In this document: positions 1 to 8,910 of the stretch, one piece after another
Layout of the letters: each line of letters begins with the position of its first letter
Position numbering within the stretch: the first letter of the stretch is position 1
Assembly: GCA_947290775.1 (NCBI GenBank)
Contig: CAMYPM010000002.1
Span: forward strand, 85,991-149,990
Origin: an uncultured Bacteroidales bacterium
Lineage (GTDB): Bacteria; Bacteroidota; Bacteroidia; Bacteroidales; Porphyromonadaceae
Direction: 5' to 3'
Length of the DNA: 64,000 nt
The notes under the pieces: generated by a model
What the model was told of the DNA's origin: nothing
Database searches by the model: none
What the model saw: only the letters and a program-made list of their open reading frames with translations
Position numbers and translations under genes: made by a program

Positions 1-492
1 TGCTATCTCGGGGTACTGGAGATTTTTTGTAACCCACTTTAAGAGTGCCGGAACACTTCCACCTGGCGGAACTGCATTTTCTTCTACTATCTCAAAGATT
101 TTATCTTCGGGCTCTTCATCCTGCTTGGGTGCATTGTTTACAATAGGCACGGGCGGTGGAAGCACCTTATTCTCATCTATAGAAACAATGGTAATCTTGG
201 CAACTTCTTTGTTGTCATCTACAACTTTTATTTCGTCAGGTAGAGCCACTTCTATTTCCTGTTGCTGTACAGGGTCGGGTTCGGGTGGTTCCGGTTCTTG
301 GTTTTCAGGAACCAGCATCGCATCATCTATGTCTGCTATATCTAACTTCTCGGTTGCGAGATCGTTAGTGGCAGCCGTACTGCGCATTTCAAGAGCGAAG
401 TACACCACGGATAGAGATACGATCAGCCCCATGAAGAAGGAAAATGCTTTACCCTTCTCCAAATTTGCCTTAGGCGATTTCTTTACTTCCAT
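1..492 (-). CDS. tonB: Energy transducer TonB (partial, C-terminus beyond the window)
   Basis: TonB carries proton-motive-force energy from ExbB/ExbD to outer-membrane TonB-dependent receptors. The visible 164 residues begin at the ATG complementary to 490-492. They show a short basic N-terminus (MEVKKSPKANLEKG), one transmembrane helix at about residues 17-36 (FSFFMGLIVSLSVVYFAL), then a long Pro/Glu-rich periplasmic spacer (EPEPPEPDP; later VLPPPVPIV). The frame is open to base 1, where the TonB C-terminal domain starts (PGGSVPALLKWV...NLQYPEIA). Position 1 cuts the gene, so the conserved C-terminal fold is not visible. A promoter-like pair lies just upstream. A plus-strand reading frame over the same bases is its shadow. 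The helix plus proline spacer plus start of the C-domain makes the call fairly secure. Confidence 0.88.
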   Translation of the reverse strand, partial: MEVKKSPKANLEKGKAFSFFMGLIVSLSVVYFALEMRSTAATNDLATEKLDIADIDDAMLVPENQEPEPPEPDPVQQQEIEVALPDEIKVVDDNKEVAKITIVSIDENKVLPPPVPIVNNAPKQDEEPEDKIFEIVEENAVPPGGSVPALLKWVTKNLQYPEIA

Positions 493-531
493 AGTTACAC
501 TACGTGCGTTTAGTCGTTATGTTTTCTTCTG

Positions 532-564
532 CAAATATACACTATTCTCTGATATATGGGGCAA
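532..564 (-). promoter_or_regulatory. Candidate Bacteroidota promoter for tonB
   Basis: On the minus strand a TATATTTG box (532-539) follows a TTG (562-564) with 22 bases between. This fits the -33 TTTG / -7 TAnnTTTG pattern of the Bacteroidota housekeeping sigma factor. It sits about 40 bases upstream of the tonB ATG. The call is by pattern only. Confidence 0.5.
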
Positions 565-815
565 CACTTCATCACTTTCATCCTATATCTAATGAGGATC
601 AAGTAAAATGTGGGGGTTGAAGTGCGCTCCCTCTGTATGGTATATGTGTAATAGAACCTGCTGTGACTGATGGATAAATGCATCTATACTCAATAGAAAA
701 GCGACCTATGAAACACCTCAATATTTGATGGCTCCCTTTTTGTGAATGAGCTCCCTAAAGATCAAGCAGCATACCTATAATAGTAGCGACAGACGCTCTT
801 CTCAACGTGGAAAAA

Positions 816-902
816 AAGATCTGTAAGTTTGGATAAAAACATCTGTATCTTTCACTTGAAAGTTTCTGATCTTTCAAATTAAAGTTATAAACTTTTTTTC
901 AA
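816..902. repeat. Cluster A of the dispersed 22-nt ATCTGTATCTTT motif
   Basis: Three to four degenerate, roughly 22-base units follow one another. Cores are GATCTGTAAGTTT, ACATCTGTATCTTTCA, TTCTGATCTTTCAA and AAAGTTATAAACTTT. The same motif family recurs in four other intergenic regions of the window. This is the most degenerate cluster. No coding potential is seen. Confidence 0.6.
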
Positions 903-994
903 GGGTATTCACTCTTTCTATAAAGTGCCCTTCTGCTTAAACAAGAATGGAGATCATAAAACCATTCTGCAACAGATACATATACTTCTCTCGT

Positions 995-1035
995 AGAAAA
1001 AAAAAGGTAGCTCTCATTATCTGAAAGCTGCCTTT
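995..1035 (-). terminator. Intrinsic terminator of the moxR-bat-PAP2 operon
   Basis: AAAGGTAGCT (1003-1012) pairs with AGCTGCCTTT (1026-1035), a 10-bp stem with one G-U pair and a 13-base loop. On the minus strand the stem is followed by a run of eight or more T. It lies about 65 bases past the stop of the PAP2 gene. Confidence 0.85.
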
Positions 1036-1101
1036 GATATACCGTAAAAAGCCTGGCGCTACTTACACTTCACTGCCATTTTGCATTGTTATAAGCTATG
1101 A

Positions 1102-1806
1102 TCAAGAGGCGTAAAATCCGATTCGAACAATTGCACGAGACATCTCCATTGAACACGCCAACATAAAAAAGGTGTAAAGAAGGAGGGTCATGGATAAGAG
1201 CGATATGGTAGTTTTGAATTGCTTATAGGGGGGCTTCTTTGTGGAAAAGAGTTTGCTTCTAACCCACTTATACAAACGATAAAACGACCATCCTATAAGT
1301 AACCCAAACAAAACGCCTATAACCACATCACTTATAAAATGCACCCCCAAGTAAATACGACTATAGGCCACTACAGCGGCTAATGTAAACATTATCCATG
1401 AGTAGAGACGATCTCGAAAAACGAATGAGGTGAACATGGTAATACAGAAGAAATTAGTAGCATGGCCGGAGGGAAAACTATACCCTCCAGCCAAATGACC
1501 ATAAACTGTCGTTACAAAGTCTTTCGTCATATTATGGTGGGTTGGTCTGAGCCTTTGCACAAGAGGCTTGAGAAAAGAGCTAACAACCAGATCGGCGGCT
1601 ACCATCATCAGGACAACTATCAGGATAAACAGTAAAGCTTCCTGCCAAGGTTTCTTGTAAAACAACCAAATAACAAGACAGATTACTACTGCAGCCCATG
1701 TGAAGTGGGCTGACATTAGATACATAAAGGCATCCCAGAAAGGTGTATGCACACGATTAAGCGATAAGAAAAAAGACTTCTCTAATTCAACAATTTGCTC
1801 TAACAT
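1102..1806 (-). CDS. PAP2-family membrane phosphatase
   Basis: Predicted integral-membrane phosphatase of 234 aa. The PAP2 family dephosphorylates lipid phosphates such as undecaprenyl pyrophosphate, phosphatidylglycerophosphate or lipid A. All three family motifs are visible: K80 with RLRP (85-88), PSGH (112-115) and SR (149-150) with H156 and D160. Five to six hydrophobic helices surround them. The exact substrate cannot be read from sequence; in Bacteroidota such proteins include lipid A 1- and 4'-phosphatases, so an envelope role is an inference. It starts only 22 bases after batE stops and is followed by the operon terminator, so it is probably co-transcribed with the bat genes. Confidence 0.88.
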   Translation of the reverse strand: MLEQIVELEKSFFLSLNRVHTPFWDAFMYLMSAHFTWAAVVICLVIWLFYKKPWQEALLFILIVVLMMVAADLVVSSFLKPLVQRLRPTHHNMTKDFVTTVYGHLAGGYSFPSGHATNFFCITMFTSFVFRDRLYSWIMFTLAAVVAYSRIYLGVHFISDVVIGVLFGLLIGWSFYRLYKWVRSKLFSTKKPPYKQFKTTISLLSMTLLLYTFFMLACSMEMSRAIVRIGFYAS

Positions 1807-1828
1807 TACGATTTACATTATCTTTTTT

Positions 1829-2608
1829 CTATTGGGCGATAGTTTCCAGATGCTCTTTATGGAGCCAACCGCTCTTGCCGTCCGGAGTCTCTATTAAACA
1901 CCAGCTATCATTTTGATCTTTGATCGTTATTTTTGCTCCTTCGCTAATAGCTTGAATGGAGTTAGCAGCTTCGTTTGGAGAAGCGTGAAGCATGCTTTTT
2001 CCTACGATTATCACGGCTTCACTTCTATCAAAGAAATCCCTTCGCCGTGTACGAAGTATACATAAAGAAAAAATGGTAAGGAACAGAGCAATAAGAGCTG
2101 TATAGAATCCCACTTGCCGCCTTTTTCGAGAAACGGATAGTAAGAAAAGCAGTAAAGCAGCCACCATCGTTATGGCAAAAGCAAGGGCAAGCACGATGGA
2201 CAAGGTAGCCGTGGGCGTATAGGCAATGGCTCTCCACACACTTTTAGTAAGGGATGGCGTATAATCAAAGCGATCTACCGTTTGACTATTGGCTAACAAA
2301 AGATTATGCTTGGTTTCTTTATCGTTAGGCTTATAGCGGAGTGCCCGTTCATAGTTAAGTATAGCTTTACCTAATTTGCCTTGACGATAATAGGAATTGC
2401 CCAGATTATAGCAGATTGCAAAATTATTCACCTCCGGTTGTGCTGCCAACAGCTGCTCAAGCATTTCAGAAGAGGCACTATATTGCTGTAATTCATAGGC
2501 CTTTTCGGCTTTCTCCACCACCGCTTGTACAGACTCTGCTGCACACACCTTTGCCGGCAGGACAATAAATAAAGAGAGGAGAAAGAGTATGTATAGTTGT
2601 TTTCTCAT
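1829..2608 (-). CDS. batE: BatE: TPR and SH3-domain membrane protein
   Basis: Last Bat (Bacteroides aerotolerance) protein of the operon, 259 aa. A signal peptide (about 1-23, ending AKVCA) is followed by a TPR region (about 30-110; NLGNSYYRQGKLGKAILNYE is a clear repeat), two hydrophobic helices (about 135-180) and a C-terminal SH3-like domain (about 198-255, ending GKSGWLHKEHLETI). This order is the standard BatE layout. The gene begins 3 bases after batD ends. The Bat proteins are thought to form an envelope complex linked to oxidative-stress tolerance and virulence; the molecular function is not established. Confidence 0.9.
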   Translation of the reverse strand: MRKQLYILFLLSLFIVLPAKVCAAESVQAVVEKAEKAYELQQYSASSEMLEQLLAAQPEVNNFAICYNLGNSYYRQGKLGKAILNYERALRYKPNDKETKHNLLLANSQTVDRFDYTPSLTKSVWRAIAYTPTATLSIVLALAFAITMVAALLLFLLSVSRKRRQVGFYTALIALFLTIFSLCILRTRRRDFFDRSEAVIIVGKSMLHASPNEAANSIQAISEGAKITIKDQNDSWCLIETPDGKSGWLHKEHLETIAQ

Positions 2609-2611
2609 TGC

Positions 2612-4405
2612 TTAAACACCTTTCTTTTCATTTGCTATCTGCTGCATCGCCTGAGTGCACCTACTGATCAATTGCCGCAGCTCCTCAGCTCCATAAGAGG
2701 GGGAGCTGTCCCTGCTATAACGTCGCTCTTCTACTATTGAGATCACCTCACTTAATGCCTTGCGGGGTTGCTCAGGGGCATCAATACTTAGCAAAGAGTT
2801 TTTATTGAGCGTACCCAATGGGAGCATGAAAAGATCTGCGATAAACTGATAAATGGCTTTAGCGGTGAGCTCGTATAGAGCATCCAAATCTGCGACAGCA
2901 GCTATTTGTGATTCGATACGACGTAATTCCACAATGGCATTGCTGTAGGCTTTCCTTTTACGATTAAGAGGCGTATCTGCACTACGTTTTCTATGTCGAA
3001 GGAATAAGAGATAGCAAGCTCCACCCGTAAATAGGATCAAGAGGAAGAGGATATACCAAATTGGCGATGCCAGAAAGCGATATACCGTTCCATCATAGCC
3101 ACCTCGCATTTTCTTCCACGGCGCAATGTCATTTCCCAGCAATGTGCCATCTTCCTTACTTCCCTTTTCTGCGACACCGGCCTCAACCCTAAGGGAGAGA
3201 GGGCTACTTTTGACTGTATGGTAAGCCTCATCAGTCGGGTCGAAATAGGAGAAGATAATTTCCGGAAGTGTGTAAGTACCGGTATTGTGGGCTATGTATT
3301 GATACGTGTCTGTCTTACTTCCGGAAGCTCCGTTTTGAGAGATATTAATATCACTATTAGTAACGGGATCATAGCAATCAAAGCTCTCCGGAAAGGTAAC
3401 CTTAGGCATAGAAAGCAGTTTCATATTGCCGGTTCCTTTGATAGTTAGTTTAACCGATCCGGGCACACCTGTTTTTTCCGGAGTTCCCTTTGGAGAAGCC
3501 AATTCAATAGAGAAATTACTCCCCACTGCATTCGTAAATCCCTTAGGAGCTCCGTCAGGTAAAGGCTTCACATTAATATTGACTGCCGGAGAAATAACTC
3601 GCCTTCGCACCGTAGGTACTGAAGACTGACTAAAAAACTTTTCCGGAGTATCAAAGTCTTCTTCAACGGCGACAATCAACCCGAAGTCGCCTTGTGGAAT
3701 GGTAAGCGAGCCACTATGCTGTGGATAAATGAGCACCTCTCTGATAACAGCCGTGAAGTAATTCTTCCCTTTATAATGCTCTATCACCAATTGAGGCACC
3801 TCACCCTGCTTGATCTCTTCCTCTATGAAACCGTCATACTCGGGAAACTTGGCTTCTTCAAACTGAATGCGACTACTATGGGTGTAAAGCTTGAATGAGA
3901 GCCGCAAAGCTTCATGCTCGTACACCGTAGTCTTAGAGGGAATGGCAAGAATAAAGAGTTCCTCATTTGCTGCCCTGTTAGAGGCGGAGAGAGCGCCCTT
4001 GTTCCCTCGTGTACTTCCCGCTTCTTGGGGTAATACGGTAATCACTACCTGGCGTGTAGTATAATGCTTACCATTAGCTACAATGGATGCTGGGGAAATG
4101 GTTACTTTTCCTTTGGTCTTGGCTAAAAAGGTCCCGGTATAAGTGGTACTTACATGCCCATTTACATTAGCAATTGAAACCGCATTCTCCGGAGGAAATA
4201 GGACTGATAAACCGGAATACTTAGGCGCGGTAAAGTTAGTGCCATTAGCCCCATCAAGAATAAAACGAACTTGAAATTGCTCACCTGCCACTACTTGCTT
4301 GGGGGCATCGCATGTGAATCTAACCTGTGCATTAAGCGAACAGAAAAACGCCAAACAGAGAAAAAGCGAGAAGCCCAATCGAGCCTGTGTATGCTTTACT
4401 ACCAT
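2612..4405 (-). CDS. batD: BatD oxygen-tolerance family protein
   Basis: A 597-aa protein of the BatD family. It has an N-terminal signal peptide (about 1-26, ending SLNA), a long beta-rich periplasmic part with repeated Ig-like segments (VRFTCDAPKQVVAGEQF at the start), one transmembrane helix (about 440-462, PIWYILFLLILF), a basic stop-transfer stretch (RHRKR) and a helical cytoplasmic C-terminus. The start overlaps the end of batC by 7 bases, typical of translational coupling. BatD has no known enzymatic motif; it probably serves as a large periplasmic component of the Bat assembly. Family assignment is strong from both domain layout and gene order. Confidence 0.9.
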   Translation of the reverse strand: MVVKHTQARLGFSLFLCLAFFCSLNAQVRFTCDAPKQVVAGEQFQVRFILDGANGTNFTAPKYSGLSVLFPPENAVSIANVNGHVSTTYTGTFLAKTKGKVTISPASIVANGKHYTTRQVVITVLPQEAGSTRGNKGALSASNRAANEELFILAIPSKTTVYEHEALRLSFKLYTHSSRIQFEEAKFPEYDGFIEEEIKQGEVPQLVIEHYKGKNYFTAVIREVLIYPQHSGSLTIPQGDFGLIVAVEEDFDTPEKFFSQSSVPTVRRRVISPAVNINVKPLPDGAPKGFTNAVGSNFSIELASPKGTPEKTGVPGSVKLTIKGTGNMKLLSMPKVTFPESFDCYDPVTNSDINISQNGASGSKTDTYQYIAHNTGTYTLPEIIFSYFDPTDEAYHTVKSSPLSLRVEAGVAEKGSKEDGTLLGNDIAPWKKMRGGYDGTVYRFLASPIWYILFLLILFTGGACYLLFLRHRKRSADTPLNRKRKAYSNAIVELRRIESQIAAVADLDALYELTAKAIYQFIADLFMLPLGTLNKNSLLSIDAPEQPRKALSEVISIVEERRYSRDSSPSYGAEELRQLISRCTQAMQQIANEKKGV

Positions 4406-5076
4406 TGCTTTCCTTTCCTGCTACGGGGTTGGGAATCATTTCGTTGCTGCTCTACACGCTGACGCGTTTTATCGTCATCCTCGCGGAATGATTCTAATAT
4501 TTGGGCTGCCGTTTGTTGGTCAATTGGATTATTCTGAGAAGGGTTCTTGGGAGGCTGCGATTGTGGCTGCTGATTCTTCTCCGGCTGCTGCTCGCCCCCT
4601 CCATTTTGATTCTGGTTTTGGTTTTGCTTGGGCATAAGTTTCATAGCCAAAGCTAAATTATAACGAGTCTCTTCATCGGTAGGGTTTATTCTAAGGGATT
4701 GCTTAAACGCTTCGGCAGCCTTAGGATAATCTTGCTTCTTCATAAAAGCATTGCCTAAATTATGGAGTAGTGCAGCGGCCTCCTCTGCAGTCAAAGTCTT
4801 ATTTTCAGCTGCCTTTCCATACACCTCAATTGCTTCGTCATACTTGCCTTGCTCATACAGAGCGCCACCCAATCCGTATTGTGCATGCAAAAGCGAGCTA
4901 TCTGCCTTAAATGCAGCTCGATACTTTCCTTCTGCCTCTTCCATTTTATTGTGATGCGCACTGCGGACAGCACTTCTGTAGATACGCCGGGAAGAGACAT
5001 TCTGACCATCCATAAGAATGGGATTCGATACCCCGACGAGCAAGATAATTACCAAAAATAATACCTTTTGTTTCAT
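4399..5076 (-). CDS. batC: BatC: TPR protein with Gln/Asn-rich tail
   Basis: A 225-aa exported TPR protein between BatB and BatD. The longer open frame has extra codons upstream, but the ATG at 5076 is chosen because it forms an ATGA overlap with the batB stop and begins a proper signal peptide (MKQKVLFLVIILLVGV). Two to three TPRs lie at about 35-135 (LHNLGNAFMKKQDYPKAAEAF). After that comes a low-complexity Gln/Asn/Pro-rich region (about 145-190, NQNQNQNGGGEQQ) and a charged tail. The TPR-plus-Q-rich layout is characteristic of BatC. A scaffolding role is inferred. Confidence 0.88.
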   Translation of the reverse strand: MKQKVLFLVIILLVGVSNPILMDGQNVSSRRIYRSAVRSAHHNKMEEAEGKYRAAFKADSSLLHAQYGLGGALYEQGKYDEAIEVYGKAAENKTLTAEEAAALLHNLGNAFMKKQDYPKAAEAFKQSLRINPTDEETRYNLALAMKLMPKQNQNQNQNGGGEQQPEKNQQPQSQPPKNPSQNNPIDQQTAAQILESFREDDDKTRQRVEQQRNDSQPRSRKGKQW

Positions 5077-6089
5077 CTGTCGAATAAGTGCAAACGGCTG
5101 ATATACTTGTTCTTTTTCATGAGGATAAACTGCATGAGGAATAAGCAAATAAAGGCAGCAGCTACAAACCAACCATACAGCTCTTCTGTCGTACCGGCTT
5201 GGGAAGTAACAGCACCCTGTGGTAGCTTATACAACTCGTCTCTAAGGTGACGGCTTAGTGTAACCACACTCTCCCCTACGAAAGCAGCACCCTCACCGGC
5301 CTCTGCGATAGATTTACAAAGCTGCGGATTAGCTCGAGATACTACTTCTTGCCCATTTTCATCTCTCAGATAGCCCCCCTCGATGGGAATACGGTCACCC
5401 TCGGTTGAACCAACGGTTACTGCGAATACTTTTATTCCGCTCTCAGCAGCCTTTTTTGCTGCGGCTACTGCATCAGAGTCATGATTCTCCCCATCCGTAA
5501 AGAGGATAATCGCCTTCCCTATATCGTCTCGTGAACTGAAAGAGGCAGCAGCTTTCTCAATGGCAGGAGCAATAGCAGTTCCTTGGCTAGTCAACATTCC
5601 TACAGAACAGTCCGAAATAAAAGTTTTCACCGATGCTATATCAGTTGTAATGGGCAAATGGGTATAAGCATCAGCAGCAAAGACGACTAAGCCTATTTTA
5701 CTCTCTCTTAGTGCATCAACTACACGCTGAGAAGTAATCTTGGCAAACTCCAATCGATTGGGCGATAAATCCGTAGCGAGCATTGAGTTAGATACATCTA
5801 TCACTATCATTGCCTCAATACCCTTCTCCTCATTCGGGATCTCCTTCTTTCTAAAAAGCTGCGGCCGAGCTAAAGCAATAATTAGAAACGTTGCTGCTAT
5901 TATTGCAAGTGCATTGCGAAGAAGCCTATGTAAGGTAGTTGCCTCCGGCTTTAGTTGCTTAAGAAGGGGCAACTCAGCAAAACGTCTTTCATCACGCCTC
6001 CTCCTACGATAACCGTAATAAAGCAGGGCGATAATAATGGGCAAGGCGAACAGTAACCACAGATACTGAGGATTTGCTAAAGTAATCAT
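5073..6089 (-). CDS. batB: BatB: von Willebrand factor A domain membrane protein
   Basis: A 338-aa protein with the aerotolerance-operon layout: N-terminal helix pair (about 8-25 and 58-78), a vWA domain at about 90-275, and a C-terminal helix (about 308-326, WFVAAAFICLFLMQFIL). The metal-binding MIDAS motif is intact (DVSNS in MIVIDVSNSMLATD; later TD in ILFTDGENHDS). The start overlaps the batA stop by 4 bases and the end overlaps batC by 4 bases. It is a partner and paralogue of BatA. Metal-dependent protein binding is expected from the MIDAS residues. Confidence 0.92.
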   Translation of the reverse strand: MITLANPQYLWLLFALPIIIALLYYGYRRRRRDERRFAELPLLKQLKPEATTLHRLLRNALAIIAATFLIIALARPQLFRKKEIPNEEKGIEAMIVIDVSNSMLATDLSPNRLEFAKITSQRVVDALRESKIGLVVFAADAYTHLPITTDIASVKTFISDCSVGMLTSQGTAIAPAIEKAAASFSSRDDIGKAIILFTDGENHDSDAVAAAKKAAESGIKVFAVTVGSTEGDRIPIEGGYLRDENGQEVVSRANPQLCKSIAEAGEGAAFVGESVVTLSRHLRDELYKLPQGAVTSQAGTTEELYGWFVAAAFICLFLMQFILMKKNKYISRLHLFDR

Positions 6090-7063
6090 GGATTCGTTCT
6101 AAATAGAGTTGCTCTTAATACTAAAGATATCAGCAAAAGCAATAATGCGATTAGTACAAATGGGGCATAAAGCTCTTCATAAGCGACCGTATTACGCACA
6201 ATTAGCTTGCTCTTCTCCAATCGATCTATTTCTTGATATATCTCTTTAAGTGTAGCATTATCCGTTGCTCTATAGTAATGCGCACCGGTTACCTCTGCAA
6301 TTTGCTTTAGGGAGGCCTCATCGATATCTGCTTTCACATAATCCACCACAACGCCAAAATGTGTCTGCCGTGGATAGGGAGCCTCACCAAGTGTACCTAC
6401 GGCTATTGTGTAGACCCTAATACCAAGGCTCTGTGCAATTGAAGCTGCCATTGATGGAGAAATGCTTCCACTATTGTTCGTACCATCCGTAAGGAGTACC
6501 ACTACCCGACTCTTTGTCTTACTCTCTTTGAGGCGGTTCAATGCTGTAGCGATTCCCATACCTATTGCCGTACCATCCTCTAAGGAGCCTATTTGAACCT
6601 CGCTAAGACGCTCCTTGAGCGTGACATGATCCGTAGTCAACGGACACTGCGTAAAGCTTTCTCCGGCAAAGACAACCAAACCTATATTATCATTAGGTCG
6701 CTCTTCTATAAAGCTCATAGCTACACTCTTCGCTGCCTCAAAACGATTAGGCTCCAGATCCATTGCCATCATACTTCCGGAAGCATCCAGCGCAAGCATA
6801 ATGTCAATACCCTCTACTCGGTTACGCTCTATCGTATTGCTATTCTGCGGACGCGCCAAGGCGATCACTATCAGTACTAAAGCAAACATCTCCAAAGCGA
6901 AAGGAATATGACGCAATTGAGCACGCACTCCTCCCGAGGGAAGACGATAAAAGGAGGAAATCTTCAAAGTAGCATGGTGCCGAGTAAACACCCCTACATA
7001 GTATGCGACTATAAGAGGGACAACTACTAAGAGCCACAAATATTTAGGATGCAGAAATATCAT
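6086..7063 (-). CDS. batA: BatA: von Willebrand factor A domain membrane protein
   Basis: A 325-aa vWA membrane protein. There is an N-terminal helix (about 7-25), a second at about 55-73, a vWA domain at about 88-275 with the MIDAS sequence DASGS (LALDASGSMMAMD) and the later VLLTDGTNNSG, and a C-terminal hydrophobic helix (about 302-320). It is paralogous to the adjacent batB and co-translated with it (4-base overlap). In related operons BatA and BatB act with the upstream MoxR ATPase; MoxR/vWA pairs are generally viewed as chaperone-like systems for metal loading or complex assembly (family knowledge). Confidence 0.92.
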   Translation of the reverse strand: MIFLHPKYLWLLVVVPLIVAYYVGVFTRHHATLKISSFYRLPSGGVRAQLRHIPFALEMFALVLIVIALARPQNSNTIERNRVEGIDIMLALDASGSMMAMDLEPNRFEAAKSVAMSFIEERPNDNIGLVVFAGESFTQCPLTTDHVTLKERLSEVQIGSLEDGTAIGMGIATALNRLKESKTKSRVVVLLTDGTNNSGSISPSMAASIAQSLGIRVYTIAVGTLGEAPYPRQTHFGVVVDYVKADIDEASLKQIAEVTGAHYYRATDNATLKEIYQEIDRLEKSKLIVRNTVAYEELYAPFVLIALLLLLISLVLRATLFRTNP

Positions 7064-8025
7064 TGCTCTATCTCCTCTCTTTGCTTACGAAGTGCCGCAT
7101 CTAATGTTTCTGCTACGCTTAAGTAGTCGTCTCCTGCTTGCTCTGCCAGATTAGGACGCAGCGAAGAGGCTGCAAACTTGGCAACATTACTATTCTCAAG
7201 TAGCTGCTTAAGAAGAGCCAGTGCTGCATCCGGAATAAGTCCAGCCCGGCATAGTGTAGCATAGAGTTGCCTTGAGTTCATTTTCGTAGCCTCAGCTACA
7301 CCAATACGGGTCAAATACTCCCTAAAGACACCATCCACCAGGGTAAAAAATTCTCTTACTGCACCCTTTTCAGGTAACTGACGCCTTTCAATAGCTTCAA
7401 TTTCTTTCTTCAAATATTGTAAAGGATCGAGTGACTCAACCAAGGGCGCCTTTGTAGGACGCAATGCTGCAGTAGCTCTTCGGCGACGCCACAAGAGATA
7501 GCCCCACACAGCTCCCCCCAACACTAAAAGGGTCACCAACCAAGGCCATATGAGAGCCATTATTTCGGCACAGCTATACCTCAATTTCCACTCAGCCTTC
7601 AGGGGATAGAACCGCTCCGGATGGACTGTATCCACCTCCGGCATCGTAACCTTCAGCACCAAGGGCCGTGAGTAAAACTCTCTTTGCCCTACCCTAACTC
7701 CGAAAGCCGGCAGCTCTACAATACTATTCTCGGAAAAGGAAGTAACCACCATCTGTGCAGTAATTTCCTTAAGTGTTCCGCCTAAGTCAAGTGTATCTAA
7801 AACGGTAAAGGAGAGCGCTTCAGCTTGCCCAAGCTGCTCGTCATGTGGAATGATCAGATAAGTGTCATCCAAATGGTCAGTACGTATCTTCAGCGTCACA
7901 AGAGCTTGCTCTCCAATCATAATATCGGCCCTGTCCAGAGTGCTGGTAATACCTATCTCTTGTGCCTCAAGAGCGACAAAGCTGATTAGGAAAGTCAAGA
8001 GAATACCCAATAATCTGCGCTTCAT
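7060..8025 (-). CDS. Bat-operon membrane protein between DUF58 and BatA
   Basis: A 321-aa protein of the kind regularly found between the DUF58 gene and batA in Bacteroidota. The ATG at 8025 is preferred over a longer upstream start because it forms an ATGA overlap with the DUF58 gene and starts a signal peptide (MKRRLLGILLTFLISFVALEAQ). A beta-rich periplasmic part (about 20-145) is followed by one transmembrane helix (about 160-180, WPWLVTLLVLGGAVWGYLLW), a basic stretch (RRRR) and a helical cytoplasmic domain (about 190-320). The layout resembles a short BatD. No catalytic motif is seen. Its function is unknown, but position implies membership of the Bat complex. Confidence 0.75.
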   Translation of the reverse strand: MKRRLLGILLTFLISFVALEAQEIGITSTLDRADIMIGEQALVTLKIRTDHLDDTYLIIPHDEQLGQAEALSFTVLDTLDLGGTLKEITAQMVVTSFSENSIVELPAFGVRVGQREFYSRPLVLKVTMPEVDTVHPERFYPLKAEWKLRYSCAEIMALIWPWLVTLLVLGGAVWGYLLWRRRRATAALRPTKAPLVESLDPLQYLKKEIEAIERRQLPEKGAVREFFTLVDGVFREYLTRIGVAEATKMNSRQLYATLCRAGLIPDAALALLKQLLENSNVAKFAASSLRPNLAEQAGDDYLSVAETLDAALRKQREEIEQ

Positions 8026-8897
8026 CTTTTTGCAAATAGTTTTAATAAAGCCAAGGCAAAATCCTCTCCGCACTGCACTTCAGTAAAATCTATACCCAAG
8101 TGTTGCAGCACATTTGAATGACGCGCTTTTGCTTCTACATAACGAGCATAGTATTGATCCCTGACCTTCTTAGAGGAAGTATTTACCCATGCCGTTCGTC
8201 CGGTCTCAAGATCTTCAAAACGCACCAACCCCATAGGGGTCAACATAGCCTCTCTCCGATCCCCTACCTCAATAGCCATTAGATCATGACGAAGAGAGGT
8301 AAGTTTGAGTCTTTTACAATAAGATTCAGTCAGATCATCCGATATAAAGTCACCCATCAGGAATACGGTAGCCCGCTTTTTGAGCACACCATTAAGAAAG
8401 TCAAGAGCAACCTCTGCGTTTGTAGCTCTACCGGTAGCTTGATATGAGAGTAACTCCCTAATGATATACAATACGTGTCGTCTCCCCTTAGCAGGCGGAA
8501 TATATTTCTCCACATGATCAGTGAAGAGCACCACCCCCACTTTATCGTTATTTTCCATTGCCGAAAAGGCTAAAGTAGCTGCTATCTCAGCCACTAAGTC
8601 TCTTTTCGTTTCTGCGATCGTACCAAAGTCCAAACTATGCGACATATCGACTACCAGCATAAGGGTCAGCTCTCGTTCCTCCTCGTAAAGCTTGACAAAG
8701 GGCATATCGTACCGAGCGGTCACATTCCAATCAATATCCCGCACATCGTCTCCGGCTTGGTAAGCACGCACTTCACTAAATGCCATACCGCGCCCCTTGA
8801 AGGCACTATGGTATCGCCCTGCAAAAGCGTTATTTACTAACCCTTTTGCCTTTATTTCGACCCGCTTAACCCTCTCTAATAGCTCTTTGCTCGTCAC
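8022..8897 (-). CDS. DUF58 domain protein of the bat operon
   Basis: A 291-aa cytoplasmic protein of the DUF58 family, which has a vWA-like fold and nearly always accompanies MoxR ATPases. The family hallmark is present: GRGMAFSEVRAYQAGDDVRDIDWN followed by the vWA-like DMSHSLDFG. The frame continues to a TTG at 8921 inside moxR, but the GTG at 8895-8897 is chosen since it places the start five residues before LLERVKRVEIK, where homologues usually begin; the start remains uncertain. It ends with an ATGA overlap into the next gene. It probably links the MoxR ATPase to the membrane Bat proteins (inference). Confidence 0.88.
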   Translation of the reverse strand: MTSKELLERVKRVEIKAKGLVNNAFAGRYHSAFKGRGMAFSEVRAYQAGDDVRDIDWNVTARYDMPFVKLYEEERELTLMLVVDMSHSLDFGTIAETKRDLVAEIAATLAFSAMENNDKVGVVLFTDHVEKYIPPAKGRRHVLYIIRELLSYQATGRATNAEVALDFLNGVLKKRATVFLMGDFISDDLTESYCKRLKLTSLRHDLMAIEVGDRREAMLTPMGLVRFEDLETGRTAWVNTSSKKVRDQYYARYVEAKARHSNVLQHLGIDFTEVQCGEDFALALLKLFAKR

Positions 8898-8910
8898 AAT
8901 GATAGGGCAC

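Larger units (their letters stand above)
493..1101. other. Noncoding stretch between tonB and the bat operon end
   Basis: No credible gene is seen here. The stretch holds the tonB promoter candidate (532-564), a cluster of the 22-nt dispersed motif (about 816-900) and the terminator of the minus-strand bat operon (995-1035). The remainder shows no recognisable RNA gene. Confidence 0.7.

Noticed and set aside
125..592. 155-aa plus-strand frame opposite tonB
   Set aside because: Low-complexity Ser/Gly sequence antisense to a well-supported tonB; shadow frame.
816..902. 22-nt motif clusters as CRISPR repeats
   Set aside because: Units follow each other without spacers and vary in sequence and orientation.
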